A stretch of DNA of 64,000 nucleotides. Origin: Mimachlamys varia. Taxonomy: Eukaryota > Mollusca > Bivalvia > Pectinida > Pectinidae. Position 1 is the first letter of the stretch. Every line of letters starts with the position of its first letter. Positions 47,740 to 59,531 of the stretch are shown piece by piece. The notes under the pieces were generated by a model. The model worked only from the letters and a program-made list of their open reading frames with translations, made no database searches and was not told the origin of the DNA. The stretch is from contig OX392538.1 in assembly GCA_947623455.1 (NCBI GenBank), forward strand, positions 26,845,001-26,909,000. Reading direction: 5' to 3'. A program made the position numbers and the translations under genes.

Positions 47740-48850
47740 ATGATGGACCTTCAAACAAAGTCAGTATTTAAACTGCATCTTATCATTTTACAATTTCATA
47801 CCGATAACAAATAATTAGCTCTATCCTATAAGTAAATGAGCAAAATTAAAAGTATGATGAAAGCACGAAATTAATGAATGTCGAAGTGGCCAAGGGCACC
47901 AACAGGAATCATTGAGGCCCAGGGAAACTCAAATTATATCACTTGAACCAATGTTCGGACGAGGCTTTTTAATTAAGGTAACAGTGACCTTTATCTTTGA
48001 CCTTCACACCTGATGAACTATCCAAAGCAAATGGTTTCAGTAAGAGAGCACTTTATGATGCTCAAGTTCCACATCCTTAGAGAACGTATGCTTTGACATA
48101 ACTTCTATTTATAGTTACACAGACCTTCATCATCTTGGACCTTCACAACTGAGGAACAATCTCAAGCCAAGAATTAATCATGAGTAAGAAAGAATTGTAT
48201 AAAGTATGATTTTAAGGAGCCAAAGGGGATCAAGGGGAAACATTTTTTTGGACGACGCAATCGACGGCTGACGACACCGATCAAATTATGTCAATACATA
48301 TCATCTTTCCCTGTGACAAACAAAGTCTACTTATCTAAATGTTGATCTAAATGATATTCATTTAAACCCAATTATTCTGATAACATTTACTCATATTTCC
48401 CCAATTGGCCCCATTCTTTCTTTTGATTTAATTTTAAATTAACGTCTTTGTTTCATAAATGGTCATATCAATTAATTGCACAATGCATTTGCCCCCACAT
48501 AGTCTTTTAAACATATACAATTGTACACATGAAATCGTCTGACGTAGTTTAAAGATGTCGATAGCCAAATGACTTGACAGTTAATGATATCGTGTATACA
48601 TTATGTGGTGTATCTAAAATTAAATATCCGTCATCAACATAGTTTCAATCAGACATATTCCAATTATCTTACTCTTTGTTTTAATTTTTGTCCTGTTTTA
48701 TTTATATCAAATAACATTGGAAAAAAACTAGGAAAGTACATTATTTTACGATTAGTAAAATGACAAATTATTATGTTATGAATGTTTTTATTCTCCTTGA
48801 TGTATATGATTAAAATAATTTAAAAGGTATAGCCTATTTCCCTATTGTAG
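47740..48850. repeat. A repeat, copy 1
   Basis: Same sequence order as 50,770-51,880 and 54,790-55,763: CATCTTATCATTTTACAATT, TCGAAGTGGCCA, GACCTTTATCTTTGACCTTC, ACATTTACTCATATTTCCCC, GATATCGTGTATACATTATG. No coding sequence. The motif TGACCTTT..TGACCTTC is frequent in this block. Confidence 0.88.
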
Positions 48851-48854
48851 CTCG

Positions 48855-49330
48855 CAATCACTTGTAACAACTCTTGACTAGCTCTCAAAAGTTGCAAATC
48901 GTGATGATCCGTGTAATTTTACGAATGTGTGCGATTCGTAAGGTCTCGTAAGAAAAATCTGTGTATGTGAAGTCAGCATTATTCACGCATTAATTTTTCG
49001 TAACGTAATGTAAGCCGGCCGCAATAACACAATGCAATTCGTAAACTACTCAAAAGAATCCGTTAACGATTCGGGACAGTTTGTATCACGATTTGTTTAC
49101 GGATTATAACGAGTGCTTTATCATTCCATTCAGGTCATGTTACGATTGCTTTCCGGATTATTACGACTTATTAATAGTACGTTACGTGTTATTACGAGTA
49201 CTTAACGAATATATACAGGATATCTTATAGTGTCTTCCGTAATACGAAATATAATACACGAGTGTGTCTAATATTTTGATATTTTTCACGAGTGCGCAGC
49301 AGACACTTTGGTGGGACAAAATATAGGCCT
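48855..49330. repeat. CGTAA/TTACG-rich head region, copy 1
   Basis: Degenerate short motifs built on CGTAA appear every 10-15 bases in the left part and on TTACG in the right part. Near-identical in its right half to 53,030-53,440 (for example AATCCGTTAACGATTCGGGA). Confidence 0.82.
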
Positions 49331-50769
49331 CTCTGTAAGTATTTCAATAAAGTATTAAAACTCGTCACCAACTTCTTAGGTCACTGGTTTTGATGAAGAA
49401 TATTTTTGTCTTCATATCTTAAATAAAGATGTCATAACGCAGATCATTACGCAATGTTGATAACCGCCAAATCTGCAGTCTGTAAGATGGTAAGAAGCGA
49501 GGGAAATGCGGAGTTGTTTTGTCATCATTTATTCGGATGCTTATTATCAGTGCCATCCAGACTTATGTGAGTTATGCTTTATCCGTGTCACTGTCAGAGA
49601 TTATCCTAGTTCCCTTATACATGTACTTGCGGCTATATTTTGTGACTTGGAGACACTGTGGATACTCCGACTCCGTGTTAGGTTTGACACAAGTTTACTC
49701 CGATCAAACATAGAATTGCTGACTTACATAGTAAAACAGTTTCCTTTAAATCAAAAGTAATTGTGGAATTAAACACTGTTTTCATAGAGAAAAAATACCG
49801 AATGAGATGACAGATCTGATAATTTTGTACAGTAAAATACTGTTTTCGTGTCGTTAAGCTAACCAGCATTTGAACAGAAGGGCAGCTTGAAGTTTTTTCC
49901 AAACTAGTTTGTAAGCTGTGTTTTGATTGGTCAAATCAGCAAAAGCGATATTTTTCACTTGTTTCACATATATAATCGTTCTTCAAAAGTTCCCAATCGT
50001 AAGGGTCCGTGGACTTGTTAGAAAAATCCATGCATATGAAGTCAACATAAAAGGGGTAGGTCTGCTTACAAAATCGGTACAAGCTATTGTTTCACAACCC
50101 CACAATTTATTGTGCAATTTAGATATAACCAAAGAAGTGTGTATATATATATACATAAAGAAACAATGACGTACTGATCTGGAAACTTCCAAATGATTAT
50201 GTGTATGTTCGATATACCAACACACTAATGAAGGATTTTTGCGAAACATATTTATAGAATTGCTTCGCAGAAACATCCACAAAAACCATAGAACTTGTTG
50301 AAGCTATATGTGTACCTAAGCTTTATAAAAATCCTCATCTTTTGACTAAGTATGGTATGTACTGATTTCCATTTCAAAAATCGATGTACTATATAATAGT
50401 CGTTTGGTTTATATGGTATTATGTGTATTATGTTTTAGGGGGGGCGGGGTGGAGTGTTGGACACGTTGACCTATGATCCCTGTAATTATAACAGCAGTCG
50501 TAATGTCATACCAAAAAAATGAAATGGGATTTCCTTTTTTGTGTTTCATAAGTAATTGAGTACTACTGGAATGGCTAATTAATGTTTGTGTCTAAAGATG
50601 TCTAATAACGGAATATATGAACAAATTTGACGATATTTGACCGTTATAATGAGCCACAAGAATATTTATTAAGAAACGAAAGAATGCAAAGTGTTGCAAA
50701 CAGTATTGATATTGTGAAACTTTGATGAAATTTTCAAAACAAATGTGGCCATTAGTCTTGGACAAATGA
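49331..50769. repeat. B repeat, copy 1
   Basis: Same as 53,450-54,789 and, from its middle, 63,060-64,000: TTACGCAATGTTGATAACCG, GCTAACCAGCATTTGAACAG, GGTACAAGCTATTGTTTCAC, GTATGTTCGATATACCAACA. Its 49,560-49,950 part is related to the satellite at 1-4199. Small ORFs in it are not conserved. Confidence 0.9.
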
Positions 50770-51880
50770 TGAACCTTCACAAAAAGTTCGAATTTAACTC
50801 GCATCTTATCATTTTACAATTTCATACCGATTACAGATAAATAGCTCTATCCCATAAGTAAATGAGCAGAATCAAAAGTATGATGGAAGCACGAAATTAT
50901 TTAATGTCGAAGTGGCCAGAGGCCCAACATGACTCATTCAGGCCAAGAGGAACTCCAGTTATCGCATTTGAACCTATCTTCGGATCAGGGTGTTTATTTC
51001 AGGTATTAGTGACCTTTATGTTTGACCTTCACACCTGAAGAGCTATCCAAAGCAAATGATTTAAGTGAGAGAGCACTTTTTGATGTTTGAGTTTGATATC
51101 CAAAGAGAACGTATCCTTGGACATTATTTATAATTACACAGACCTTCATCATCTTGGACCTTCACATCTGAGGAATAATCTCAAGCAAAGAATTAATTAT
51201 GAGTAAGAAAGCACGGTATGAAGTTTGAGTTTTACAAGCCAAGGGGAATCAAGGGGAAACATTTGTTTCGACGACGCAACAGACGACTGACGACTGCGGA
51301 TAAATACATGTCGTATTTCCCCGTGACTAGCAAATTGTGTCTACTTGGCTAATACATATATAAATGAAATTCAATTATAACCAAATATTCTGTTAACATT
51401 TACTCATATTTCCCCAATGGGTCCCATTCTTTCTTTTAATCTTTTTCTTGCTTTGAGTATGGTTTTTAAATTAACGTCTTTGTTTCATAATTGATCATAT
51501 CAACTAATTGCACAATGTATATGCCCCCACGTAGTCTTTTAAACATATACACATGATATCGTCTGACGTAGTTTAAAGATGTCGATAGCCAAATGTCTTG
51601 ACAGTTAATGATATCGTGTATACATTATGTGGTTTATCTATAATTAAATACCCGTAATCAACATAATTTCAATCAGATATGTTCCAAATATCTTACTCTT
51701 TGTTTTAATTTTTGTCCTTTTTATTTCTATAAAATAGCATTGGAAAAAAACTAGGAAAGAACATTATTTTACGATCAGTAAAATGACAAATTATTATGTT
51801 ATGTAAATGCTTATACTACATGATGTATTTATTATTAAATCATTTGAATCGTTGAAAGGTTTAGCCTATTTGCCTATTGT
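50770..51880. repeat. A repeat, copy 2
   Basis: Follows B directly, as in copy 3. Complete copy without insertion; it is the reference for the LINE insertion site at 55,764. Confidence 0.9.
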
Positions 51881-52234
51881 ACATGTATAGTAAGTGTGGT
51901 TATAATCATAAACAGAACTGTATTTGACCAATAACAGAGAGTCGGTTCAGCATGAAGCTTAAATTAAAACCTCCACGTGTCGCGTTATAATTGTTGTTAC
52001 TTCCATTAAATGACATGTGCATCCTCCTTTATTTTATAGAAGCAAGTATGCAATCATGAAGGTAGAAGCATGTTAACAAGATATCTACAAACTTACATGA
52101 CCTTTCATATTAGGGTAGATATGTGGACGACACATTGGTCATCACACTGTCCAGTGTATCAGACGATACACAAACCATCTTATATCCCCTTCACATGCAC
52201 GGATCCTGTAGATCGCGAAAACGTAGCCAATTTT
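51881..52234. repeat. C repeat, copy 1
   Basis: TTGTACATGTATAGTAAGTG.. through CTTCACATGCACGGAT aligns with 60,255-60,650. It leads into the CGTAA tract and contains the uninterrupted target site of the 60.7-kb element (ATTCGTAAATACCTCGC at 52,239-52,255). Confidence 0.9.
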
Positions 52235-53440
52235 AAGGATTCGTAAATACCTCGCTTGTATCCGTAATAACTCGGCATAACTCGCAGACACTCGTAAGGA
52301 TCTGTGAGAGGAGAGGCATTTTTTGAAATTTCGAAACATTTCTAACGATTATCCACGGATTGATTTTCCCGTAAATCTCTTGTAAATAGTAATCCGTACA
52401 TATCGTAAACATGTCGCAATAACAGGTTACCCTCCGTAAACTGCTCGCAAGAATCCGTAAATGACTCGTAATAGTTTGTACTACGATTTGTTTACGGTGA
52501 GTCCACGGTTTATTTACGGACTATTAAGATTGCTTTATGATTTTATACAGGTCGTGTTAAAATGTACGATATCTTAACGAATTATTACGATCAGTTTACG
52601 TGTTATTACGAGTTATTTATTTATATACATGAATACTTTACAATCTACATAGATTATAAGGTGGTTTACTTTGTTTACGTGTTTTTATATGGATTTCCGT
52701 ATACTTTGCAATCTGTGTCTATCAAACGACATGCTGAATATCAGTTGTCGAATTATGCAACATTGAGGATACATTTTGCCATCCAAAGCCATTTAAGGAC
52801 CGTAAATACTCGTTACTAACTTGTAACTATTTGTAACAAAACGTAAACAGGTCGTGACTAACACGTAAAGCTTCGATAAATCGTAACATGCCGTAATATA
52901 CCCGTAACAATCCATGGAAAGCTCGTAAAAAGCATGTAACTTGCTCGTGTTTATCCGTGGTAACTCGTAACAAATCTTGGTATTTTGCCGTTATTACGTC
53001 ATACAAACTCGTAATAAATCGTAAATAGCTCGCAATCTCTCGTAACAACTCTTAACTGGCTCTCAAAAGTGGCCACATCGTTAGGATCCGTGTTATTTTA
53101 TGAATTTGTGCGATTCGTACGGAAAAATCTGTGTATGTGAAGTCAGCATTATGCACGCATTCATTTTTTCGTAACTTAAAGTAAGCCGGCCGCAATAACA
53201 CGTTGCAATCTGTAAACTACTCAAAAGAATCCGTTAACGATTCGGGACAGTTTGTATTACGATTTTTTACGGATTATAACGAGTGCTTTATGATTCCATT
53301 CAGGTCATGTTACGATTGCTTTCCGGATTATTACGAGTTATTAATAGTACGTTACGTGTCGTTACGAGTACTTTACGAATGTATAGAGGATATCTTACAG
53401 TGTCTTCAGTAATACGAAATATATTACACTAGTGTTGCTA
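52235..53440. repeat. CGTAA/TTACG-rich head region, copy 2
   Basis: CGTAA-type motifs dominate 52,235-52,480 and 52,800-53,060, and TTACG-type motifs dominate 52,490-52,640 and 53,260-53,400. Opposed tracts could fold back on each other. Translated frames give repetitive LLRV/YYELL-like peptides, a by-product. Confidence 0.85.
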
Positions 53441-53449
53441 ATATTGTGA

Positions 53450-54789
53450 TATTTTTCACGAGTGCGCAGCAGACACTTCGGTGTGACAAAATATAGGCCT
53501 CTCTGTAAGTATTTCAACTTCTTTGGTTACTGATTTTGATGAGGAAAATATTTGTTTTCATACTTTTAATAAATATGTCATAACGCCGATCATTACGCAA
53601 TGTTGATAACCGCCAAATCTACCATCTGTAAGATGGTAAGAAGCGAGGGAAAGGCGGAGTGGTTTTGTCACCATTTATTCGGATGCTTATTATCATTGTC
53701 ATCCAAAGCTTGTGTGAGTTATGCTTTATCCATGTCACTGCCAGATATTATCCTAGTTCTCTTATATATTTTTTTTGGCTATATTTTGTTACTCTTTGTT
53801 ACGTGTTTCGACAGAGAAATAATATCGAATGAGATGAAAAATCTGATAATTTTGTACAGTAAAATACTGCATTCGTGTCAATAAGCTAACCAGCATTTGA
53901 ACAAAGGCGCAGCTTGAAGTTTTTTCCAAGCTAGTTTGTAAGCTGTGTTTTGATTGGATACATCAGCAAAGGTTATATTTTTCACTTGTTTCACATCTAA
54001 AATTGTTTTTTAAAAGTTCCAAACCGTTAGGGTCCGTGGACTTGTTAGAAATTATCCATGCAAATAAGTCAACATAAAAGGGGTAGGTCTGCTAACCAAA
54101 AACGGTACAAGCTATTGTTTCACAACTCCGCGATTTATTGTGCAATTTAGATATAACCAAAGAAGTGTGTATAGATATATACATAAAGAAACAATGACGT
54201 AATGATCTGGAAACTTCCAAATGATTATATGTATGTTCGATATACCAACACACTAATGAAGGGTTTTTACGAAACATATTTATAGAATTGCTTCGTAGAA
54301 ACGTCCACAGGAACCCAAGAACTTGTTGAAGCTATATGTGTACCTAAGCTTTATAAAAATGTTTTGACTAAGTATGGTATGTACTGATTTCCATCTCAAA
54401 AATCGATGTACTATATAATAGTCGTTTGGTTTATATGGGATTATGTGTATTATTTTTAGGGGGATGGGGTGGGGTGGAACACGTTGACTATGGTCTCTGT
54501 AATTATCACAGCAGTCATAATGTCATACCAAAAAATTGAAATGGGATTTCCTTTTTTGTATTTCATAAGTAATTGAGTACTACTGGAATGGTTAATAAAT
54601 GATGGTGTCTAAAGATGTCAGATAACGGAATATATGAACAAATTTGACGCTATTTGACCGTTATAATGAGCTACAAGATTATTTATTGAGAAGCGAAATA
54701 ATGCAAAGTGTTGCAAACAGTATTGATATTGTGAAACTTTGATGAAATTTTCAAAATCAATGTGGCTATTAGTCTGGGACAAATGATGG
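53450..54789. repeat. B repeat, copy 2
   Basis: Aligns with copy 1 throughout, with small indels such as loss of about 90 bases near 53,810 relative to 49,660-49,790. Confidence 0.9.
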
Positions 54790-55775
54790 ACCTTCAAACA
54801 AAGTCCGAATTTAACCTGCATCTTATCATTATACAATTTCATACTGATTACAGATAAATAGTTATATTCCATACGTAAATGAGCAAAATTAAAAGTATGA
54901 TGGAAGCACGAAATTATTGAAGGTCGAAGTGGCCAGGGGCACCAACAGGACTCATTGAGGCCAAGAGGAACTCAAATTATAGCATTTGAACCTATATTCG
55001 GACCAAGGTGTTTATTTAAGGTATTAATGACCTTTATGTTTGACCTTCACACCTGAAGAGCTATCCAAAGCGAATGGTTTAAGTGAGAGAGCACTTTCTG
55101 AGTTTGATATCTAAAGAGAACGTATCCTTTGACATTACTTCTATTTCTAGTTACACATACCTTCATCATCTTGGACCTTCACAACAGAGGAACAATCTCA
55201 AGCCTTGAATTAAACACGAGTAAGAAAGACTGTATGAACTTGGAGTTTTACAAGCAAAAGGGAATTAAGCGAAAACCTTTGTTTGGACGACGCAAGCGAC
55301 GACTGACGACACCGATTAAGTGATCTTAAAACATTTCTTTTTTCCCTCTAACAAACAAATTGAATCTACTTGGCTATATGAAAATCTAAATGAAATTCAA
55401 TTAAACCCAATTATTCTGTTAACATACACTCATATTTCCCCAATGGGCCCCATTCCTTCTTTTAATTTTTTTCTTGTTTTGAATATGATTTTTAAATTAA
55501 CGTCTTCGTTTCATAATTGATCATATCAACTTATTGCACAATGTATATGCCCCACGTAGTCTTTTAAACATATACACATGATATCGTCTGACGTAGTTTA
55601 AAGATGTCGATAGCCAAATGACTTGACAGTTAATGATATCTTGTATACATTATGTGGTGTATCTATAATTAAATATCCGCAATCAACATAATTTTAATCA
55701 GACATGTTCCAATCATCTTACTCTTTGTTTAAATTTTTGTCCTTTTTATTTCTATAAAAAAGCATTAGAAAAAAC
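54790..55775. repeat. A repeat, copy 3, interrupted by a LINE
   Basis: Aligns with copy 2 up to AGCATTAGAAAAAAC, is broken by the LINE, and resumes at 57,908 with ATTAGAAAAAACTAGGAAAG. It then stops at about 57,942, where mucin-exon-like sequence begins. Confidence 0.9.
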
Positions 55776-57907
55776 AATAGTAATAATCTTTCATCAACAG
55801 ATTGGGAAACGGTTATTGGTCAGAATGATAATGTTTATGACATTAATAGTATTATTCTTGATAAAATTAATCAACTTGCTTCAGATCATATACCTACTAA
55901 AACAATAAGAATTAACCCTAATGATAAACCTTGGATGACCCAAAAAATAAGGGAAAACGTACGGGTTAAAAATAGATTACATAAAATCGCAAGATCTTCT
56001 GATAAAGATAATGATCCGACTGGTTAAAATGTAGAACTTCTTGTAATAACACCATAGATCTAATTAGACAAGCAAAGAAAAATTATTTAGCTAAATTACA
56101 GTATCTGACTCTGCTGCTGCTGCTGATTCTGCGTTTGATTTACCTCCTCTTAGTCACATGAAGTATTCTGATATCACCATTACTGACCAACATGTTGAAG
56201 ATCAGCTTCTCTTAATTAAAGATAATAAACCTGCAGGACCTGCAATATTTCCCCTTAACTTATTAAAAATCTACTGCTCTCTCTTATAATACCTCTAAGA
56301 ATTCTTTTTCAGAAACCACTCACATTTGGTAAAATCCCTCATTCTTGGAAATCCTCTAATGTGTCTGCCTTATATAAAGGTAAAGGCGCAGTCAAAGACC
56401 CCTGTAACTATAGACCTATAGCTATTACTTCTTGTATCAGTAAGACACTTGAAAAGATTGTATTTAAATATGTATTTAACTATGTAACAAAACTTCATAT
56501 AATTAGTGATAACCAATCTGGGTTTCAACAAAGAGATTCTACAGTCAATCAGCTGATTTCTATTTATGATACTATAGTTAAAAATCTTGATCTTGGTAAG
56601 GATATAAGGTTGGTTTTTTTTTACATCAGCAAAGCATTTGATAAGCATTTGATAGGGTTTGGCATAAGGGGCTTTTATTTAAACTTAAAAAATATGGTAT
56701 CTCTGGTAATTTGCTAAAATGGTTTGAAAGTTATTAATCTGATAGAAAACAACGTGTTATTTTTGAAGGCTATGCTTCTACTTTTAAAAAGATTTCTGCT
56801 GGTGACCCTCTAGGCTCCGTTCTTGGTCCTTTTTTATTCCTACTTTTCATTAATGATATAACTCATGAAATTAACACTAATGTAAAACTTTTTGCTGATG
56901 ACACATCTCTGTATGTTATTGTAGACAATGATATCATTACTCCAACAGATGAACTAAATGATGATCTTGCTTCTGTGGGGCTCCTTATGAAAATGCTGAA
57001 CACTATTTCTTTTATTATCCTCTATATACCACCTGTAGACATTTCCAACATGATATTTTTAACCAATTTGGAATTCAAATGTTGAATTGCTTGTCTCCGG
57101 TAGCCTTAATGTGTCTTTTGATGATAATACATTTATCTTATCCAAAGTTCAAAACTACATTTTTTCCACTAACATATATATTTAGGAACCCGTGTTTAAT
57201 TTTAAAATTCTCTAATTCGTATAACCTAATCATGGGTACTAGTATGTATATTATTTTATGCTGGAGTAAGTATTAGTTGTATGAATGTGTGAGTGTATGT
57301 ATATGTATTATGTATTATTTTTGAATTTGATGTTTATTTTTATTTTTTGTATTGCCCTAATTGTCGTTTAATTTTGTTTTATTAATTAATGGTTATCAGT
57401 ATTTGTATTGTCCATATATAGTGTTTATCTGTGTATTGTCTTTAATTATGTTTATCTTTGTATTGTCTTTAATTATGTTTATCTTTGTATTGTCTTTAAT
57501 TATGTTTATCTTTGTATTGTCTTTAATTATGTTTATCTTTGTATTGTCTATACTTATGTTTATCTTTGTATTGTCTTTAATTATGTTTATCTTTGTACTG
57601 TCTTTAATTATGTTTATCTTTGTATTGTCTTTAATTATGTTTATCTTTGTATTGTCTATACTTATGTTTATCTTTGTATTGTCTTTAATTATGTTTATCT
57701 TTGTATTGTCTTTAATTATGTTTATCTTTGTATGGTGTTTAATTATGTTTATCTTTGTATTGTCTTTAGTTATGTTCATCTTTGTCTATAAATATTCCTT
57801 TTTCGATGTAAATAAGATACTGGATTTTAGGAAATGACTAATATAGGCAATGCCTGTTGTCAAATCCTTTTGTATGTATAAATGCAATAAAATTTGTTGA
57901 AATGAAA
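55776..57907 (+). mobile_element. 5'-truncated CR1/L2-like LINE with minisatellite tail
   Basis: Bounded by a perfect 12-bp duplication ATTAGAAAAAAC (55,764-55,775 and 57,908-57,919), and the A repeat copy 2 shows the empty site. It encodes a fragmentary endonuclease-RT linker and RT: NYRPIAITSCISKTLEKIV, NQSGFQQRDSTVNQLI, FFYISKAFD, LGSVLGPFLFLLFINDI and FADDT. The motif A Asp is Tyr. Stops and frameshifts are many in the 5' part. Its 3' UTR contains a 27-bp minisatellite and ends CAATAAAATTTGTTGAAATG. Confidence 0.92.
57424..57790. repeat. 27-bp minisatellite, 13-14 units
   Basis: Unit ATGTTTATCTTTGTATTGTC plus TTTAATT, repeated every 27 bases with few variants. As 27 is divisible by three, several frames stay open on both strands (LIMFIFVLS repeats, NIIKDNTKI repeats), so the long ORFs here are not genes. 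Lies in the LINE 3' UTR. Confidence 0.97.
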
Positions 57908-57986
57908 ATTAGAAAAAACTAGGAAAGAACATTATTTAACGATCTGAAACCGATGTTGTCTTACTCTCAGTTGTTTCTGGAGTGCT

Positions 57987-58464
57987 TTACATAGCGAAAG
58001 TCCGTTAAAACCGATACTTCAGTAAAATAGATATCGAAACAAAATCATGTAAATTTGAAAACGGTATGTGGATGTTGACATTGGTAATTCTGTATCCCGA
58101 CAATTCCAGAGTGTGCCTAGTCCGACAATATGTTTACTCTATGTATATCTGATATGCATAATGTTTGATGAGCCATAGCGATATTTCAGCATCGTATTTC
58201 ATAATGTGATAGATAATCTTCCTGTGTAGAGCAAAAAGATGTCTCTTAAGAATAATCGTTTATTAGGTCGGTAAAACATTTTGAATTCTGAATCATACGA
58301 CTCAAGTACCTTAAAGGCGATGGAATGTATACCGAGTATAAATAATATGCGAGCATTTCCAAATAGGTTGTCAAACAACCGTATAGCCAGTTCCGATCGC
58401 ATATCTAATGGTAGCATGACTATTGCGAAAGACGACATTAACGTTTTCTCGGTTAAGCGTATAT
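57987..58464. repeat. D repeat, copy 1
   Basis: TTACATAGCGAAAGTCCGTT to GGTTAAGCGTATAT, nearly identical to 59,532-60,009 and in the same orientation. The pair flanks the three mucin-like exons, at 1545-base spacing. Confidence 0.95.
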
Positions 58465-58496
58465 ATATGCCAATACTGAATAATTTTCGAACAAAC

Positions 58497-58691
58497 CTGT
58501 TGTGGTTCCTGAAGTCGTGCCAGTTGTGCCAGTTGTAGGTACAGATGTTGTTGGTGATGTTTCTTCGACTGACGTTGTTAGTGAAGTAGTCGTTGTAGTT
58601 GGTGCCGATGTTGTTGTGCCAACAGACGTTGTTTCTGAAACCGATGTTGTCTTACTCTCAGTTGTTTCTGGAGTGCTTGCCGTTGTTGATA
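58497..58691 (-). CDS. Mucin-like Thr/Ser-rich exon (3'-most)
   Basis: Minus-strand acceptor TTCTTTCCAATTGCAG and donor GTTTGTTC enclose 195 bases, phase 1 at both ends. The peptide is almost all Thr, Ser, Pro and small residues (STTASTPETTESKTT..TTTTTSLTTS), the composition of an O-glycosylated mucin domain of a secreted or surface protein. Its first base pair completes the codon begun at the end of the 58,968-59,060 exon. A 45-base piece of it (TCTGAAACCGATGTTG.. on the plus strand) is also found at 57,943-57,987, joined to the D repeat. No other domain is present, so the parent protein cannot be named. Confidence 0.55.
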
Positions 58692-58967
58692 CTGCAATTG
58701 GAAAGAAAGGTCCTCATAGATATCCAGCAGGCAATGATTGTAAGAAGAACTTTTATTTAAAATTATGGAATAGCACAGCATCACACGATGTGTTTCATGC
58801 GAAAATGTTTGCACGATGACTTGTCTACGCTCGCACGATAGGGTGTGTGCGATAAGAGCTTAGCAGTGGTATATCTAGAGACATGCTCTACTGCATGTAG
58901 TGGGTGATTGATAAGTCCATGCTGATCGAACTTGTGTGTGATAATGATGAATGCATACCACTATTAC

Positions 58968-59060
58968 GTGTTGACTCTGTAGACGTAGCTGTTGATTCAG
59001 TTGGCGACGTAACAGTAGGCGGCTTGGAAGGAGTAGTGGGTTTTTCTGTTGTAGTAGAAC
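58968..59060 (-). CDS. Mucin-like Thr/Ser/Pro-rich exon (middle)
   Basis: Minus-strand acceptor TTCATTCAACAG and donor GTAATAGTGG enclose 93 bases in phase 1-1, reading STTTEKPTTPSKPPTVTSP.., Thr/Ser/Pro-rich like its neighbours. The symmetric phase means exons of this kind can be duplicated or skipped without breaking the frame. Confidence 0.55.
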
Positions 59061-59261
59061 CTGTTGAATGAACCGCCAATACCTACATGTATGTTATACT
59101 ATTGCAACTATTAGATATTTCGATAAGCTTTTCTCGTGATGTCCATCTTTTGAACGAAATGAATTAAACGTGTTTATTGTTTTAGATATAACCAATGGCA
59201 TCATCTTAAACGTCTTTCGCAAATGTTGAAGTCTTAAATCTTCTGTTCGATTGGAATTTAC

Positions 59262-59408
59262 CCTGAGATTCCCTTGAAATGGTAGTTAGTTTGGCAGTTG
59301 TTGCTCCTGTACCGACAGTAGTCGATGACGACGTTTCACTCCAGTTTGAAACAGTTGTGGAAGACTATTGTTGGGTCGTTGCCTCAGTTGAGACTTGTGG
59401 TGTTGAAC
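59262..59408 (-). CDS. Mucin-like exon (5'-most) with a premature stop
   Basis: Minus-strand acceptor-like GTAAATAAAAAG (pyrimidine-poor, weak) and donor GTAAATTCC enclose 147 bases, phase 1-1. It reads STPQVSTEATTQQ, then TAG (59,367-59,365), then SSTTVSNWSETSSSTTVG... The stop replaces one codon in an otherwise open Thr/Ser-rich frame, so this copy of the locus is probably a broken one, or the exon is skipped. Confidence 0.42.
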
Positions 59409-59531
59409 CTTTTTATTTACAACATAAGTTGTGTCAGAGAGTCCATTTAGTACTGTGTATGTTTTATCCTCATGTAGTATTAATCGCAATATTAAAGTAC
59501 AAAATTAAGACCAACTTTATCTTCGGACCAT

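Noticed and set aside
52562..53048. YYEL/LLRV-type repetitive peptides
   Set aside because: They come from the CGTAA/TTACG degenerate tracts and are not maintained between copies.
57361..57837. Long repetitive ORFs on both strands (LIMFIFVLS and NIIKDNTKI repeats)
   Set aside because: Open only because the minisatellite unit is 27 bases, a multiple of three without stops. It lies in a LINE 3' UTR.
58502..58819. Val-rich plus ORF (VVPVVGTDVVGDV..)
   Set aside because: It is the antisense of the Thr-rich mucin-like exon, whose splice sites lie on the minus strand.
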